Source: Trichoplax adhaerens
Taxonomy: Eukaryota; Placozoa; Uniplacotomia; Trichoplacea; Trichoplacidae
DNA: 64,000 nt
Assembly: GCF_000150275.1 (NCBI RefSeq)
Contig: NW_002060944.1
Location: forward strand, 3,538,229-3,602,228
Direction: 5' to 3'
Numbering within the stretch: the first letter of the stretch is position 1; each line of letters begins with the position of its first letter. The position numbers were made by a program, and so were the translations under genes. Shown here one piece after another: positions 60,959-64,000 of the stretch. Under the pieces are notes generated by a model that was given only the letters and a program-made list of their open reading frames with translations, was not told the origin of the DNA and did not search any database.

Positions 60959-63900
60959 TTTTAGCTAGTAATTGCTAACTTACAATCGTCTGACCGACTA
61001 CAATTTTACGAACACCAACAAGTCATGGATTAACATATCAACTCCTTGATCTATTTTACACTACTCGATAACCATCAACTATTTTAAGTTTAGCACGTCT
61101 CTAACAGCGGCAACTGATACTGCCAAAGTGTAGGTATGACAAACTATGTATGGCTAGCGATTTCTGAATATTTATCGATTTAATTGAGTTTGATTCACAG
61201 CCGCCTTTTCAGGTTTTAAAATTGACTGTTATTAATTTCTTAATAAAGAGTATTGCTTTCGACATGATAAATCGATGATTGGGAATTCCAGTTAATGAAA
61301 TTATGAAAAATAGAATGAAATTGAAATCTTAGATGTAATTAGGATTATAGACAGATTAAAAAATGGAGAATCGGTTACCATTACTCCCTATATTTTCACT
61401 AAGAGTAGATAAGTTTATTTAGTTAAGGAATCATGCAGTTCAGATATATTTATTATTGCATTTTAGCACGTTCATTTACTTAAGGAATTGCTGTACTGTA
61501 TGTACCATACAACTTGGTCCAATATCTTAATAATCTATAGTAAATTTGCTTTAACCCTGCAATTATTCTGATCATACTAATGAAATAAAAATGATATTGT
61601 AAAGAATCGCTTAGCAAAATATAAGCAATTGAGGGAGCAGATTTAAAACGGTTTTGAATATAGTATTGACTAATTTGCGTCGTTAATATAAAATATTGTG
61701 TTTAGGAGATCGAAGGAAGCATACGGCAAATTTCGAGATTAAATTCTTAAAATTACATACCGTTGCGCTTTAAAAACAGTTTGGATATAACCAAAAGTGA
61801 AAAACTGTTTACACTATTTTCATGAATAGGAATCAAGGAACTGATGCTGCTAAATGGTATAGACCACTAACCTTATTGCTCAATCGTAACTGTTGGATTG
61901 CGTTAGTCTGCCAATGAACGCATTCTGTTTTAAAACGGGTGCCGGTAGTTATTATTGTATCATTTACACTATAATTGCCTATACTGGTTGGAAATACTTT
62001 TTAAATTTTGCTAGACTGGGGTGAAAAAATTATCTCATATAACCTTTATGCCAGTCAATAGAAAGATCTGTTCATGTGAATAGATTGCTTACTTAAGTGA
62101 AGTCTGCTACATAGGTTCCAGTTTGTAATGATATATTGAATTGAGAATTTACACTGGGATGATGATTTTAATAATTTAGGACTATCTTAAAAACTAAAAG
62201 ATCTCTGTTCCATCTAAAGTTTTAAATAGCAATATTTTTAAATTGGCTAACTACAGTTTTACTTTTTACCAAGACTAGATTACGAATAAGAACCAGGAAA
62301 CAATATAAGATCAAAAGTATGAATTATAAGTACAATAAACTCTTTATAATCCTAATTGATGACGATAGCAATACTTATAGTGACACTGCGGCTTCCGGAT
62401 AAAAATATTACAAAACGTCTTAGAAATAGTAGTAGAGAGAAGTAAATGGTCAAAAGGGAACCATCCGTTAATCATTTCGAGATTTACGCCTTGCTAGCGA
62501 TGCCGATAAGACAATGAATCAATTGTCGATATTTTGTTAATTACATAATAGGCGAAATAGTGAAAAAAAGATTGCAGTAAAGATATCTATGATTGAGAGA
62601 GTGATATATTACTGTATTGTATATTACGAGTAAATGTGATAGTAGTGTATTCAACTCTGCCTTGAATAATTATTATTCCAAGATGAAGGCCATGAAGCAA
62701 GATGTATTAATACTCCTTGATAACTATAAGCACTCTATTCTTATGTTTTGTTCGAGAATTGAGGTTATGGTTGATACTATTAAACGAGTAGGTTAGGAAA
62801 CTAATATTAAATAGGTTTTGAACTAATACATTGTCTTGATCCACTAAATTGATAGTTTTACGCTTCCAGACTTCAATCTACAGAATACTTTAGTTTAATT
62901 AATTCATAATGAACTCCCTTTACTAATTAATCCATATAGAATCAACAATGAATTGCCTCTCTGTTTGAAAGAAGTAGAAGAATCATTTTCGTGGCTGATC
63001 TCATTATAAATTCTTGGCGTTGATTAATATTAACTAACAGCATAAAGTAGGCTGATTCCCTCCTCCATATGGTATCATTAAACAATGCTTTTTCATCTTT
63101 ACTTAATACGATAATGTGCGGCATAGTCCATCATGTAAGCTAGGCATGCAACATCGATAGGACTGGCTATGAATGGTTGTACTATTTTTAACTACGGCAT
63201 GTATCAATACTTTATTGCTATTTACTTTATTGTTCATTTCCTCGGGCTCGCACCTTGTATTCAGACACAGTCTATATTATAAAGTCATGACCTAGCAAAA
63301 GTGCATTCAATGTAGTCCCACGATATTATTACACGCTATTGCATTTAAAATCTCCTTAATTCGCTTCGTTGATAAAAGACAATTTATCAGTATTAAATAG
63401 TAGGATAATCTGTATTTTATTCAAACTATAATTATATTTATTGACAAATTATACAACAAAGTACCTGGTTGTGACAATGTTCAACCCTTGATGATTAACA
63501 TAATTTTACACATTACAGTAACTCTTGGCATTCCTTCTATTAGCTTATTGTTATTCTTACTATTACTGTTTCTGCAATGGACGCTTAAAACTTTTACATT
63601 CGTTCCCAGTAAATTTTGACACCGTAACGTGATAAACTACCATCTTTACTACTGTCTCGTAGTGAACAATTATCTACAGTTTTTCCCTAGAAGTAACACT
63701 GTTATTGTCTCTATTCACCGTTATTTACTATACCATTTAATTCTATCGTAATCTTTTATTTTCGCTTTGTAAAAGAAATAAGTTCATTACTTGCATCAAT
63801 TCCTTTTCTTCAAATTGAAATCTTCTGCCTTAGTCTGGAATTATTTCTTGAAATCCAAATAAATTTTATCTCGATCCTCAAGTCATTAAGCTTGCTCTCG

Positions 63901-64000
63901 TTATTCTACGTAGCAGTGGTGGAATATCTTTTTACAAAAATATCTTTTGGTATGGATCTTCGCATTTATTGACTCTCCTAACACTTTGGCCAACTCTATT

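Larger units (their letters stand above)
56566..64000. other. Gene-poor right flank
   Basis: No gene can be supported over these 7.4 kb. It contains several old short tandem duplications (annotated separately) and AT-rich sequence. Near the right edge (63,500-63,760) hydrophobic open stretches (SLLLFLLLLFL; VSIHRYLLYH) hint at a membrane-protein relic but are broken by stops. Confidence 0.45.

Noticed and set aside
63500-63760. GPCR-like fragments at the right edge (SLLLFLLLLFL, VSIHRYLLYH)
   Set aside because: Short, in different frames, separated by stops, and without any class-defining motif.

Overview
This is AT-rich nuclear DNA from an animal. Coding exons are cut by many short GT-AG introns (mostly 60 to 300 bases), and the gene set includes metazoan families such as an Eph-type receptor and a rhodopsin-class GPCR. 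Compact genes, a one-exon GPCR and a high AT content suggest an early-branching animal, possibly placozoan (Trichoplax-like). That placement is inference. I rebuilt exons by hand from reading frame, splice sites and phase.

Layout, left to right. A short spliced leader and a basic/acidic coiled-coil protein (0-1.2 kb, +). PSMB7, proteasome beta-2 (2.6-4.8 kb, -). ACAGT/ACTGT palindromic repeats and a ~180-bp tandem array (4.85-6.1 kb). A decayed PNGase F-like gene (7.2-8.3 kb, +). An Eph-like receptor with ligand-binding, Cys-rich and two fibronectin III domains plus a membrane helix, but no kinase found (10.1-14.1 kb, -). A ~182-bp array, then a 209-bp satellite whose first unit is split by a 338-bp solo LTR (15.9-18.3 kb). 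A fatty-acid transport protein of the SLC27A family (18.8-22.4 kb, +). A probably N-acylated acidic protein (24.9-27.1 kb, +). A ~106-bp array (28.2-29.1 kb) and unassigned exons (29.3-30.0 kb). A GPCR (32.9-33.9 kb, +). MKKS/BBS6 (35.5-38.4 kb, -). PMPCA, the mitochondrial processing peptidase alpha subunit (41.2-44.2 kb, +), converging on MVB12, an ESCRT-I subunit (45.1-48.6 kb, -). CENP-A, the centromeric histone H3 (50.4-51.9 kb, +). A one-exon coiled-coil protein (54.4-55.3 kb, -). The last 8.6 kb is gene-poor, with an aspartic-protease remnant and several old short tandem duplications.

The genes are not an operon. They are mostly unrelated housekeeping genes: protein turnover, mitochondrial import, cilium assembly, endosomal sorting, centromere identity and lipid uptake. 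The most unusual signal is a pentanucleotide repeat, ACAGT, that keeps switching to its reverse complement ACTGT and so builds nested palindromes. Its large islands lie just upstream of PSMB7 and SLC27A and fill the divergent intergenic regions MKKS/PMPCA and MVB12/CENP-A. They may be promoter-associated elements.
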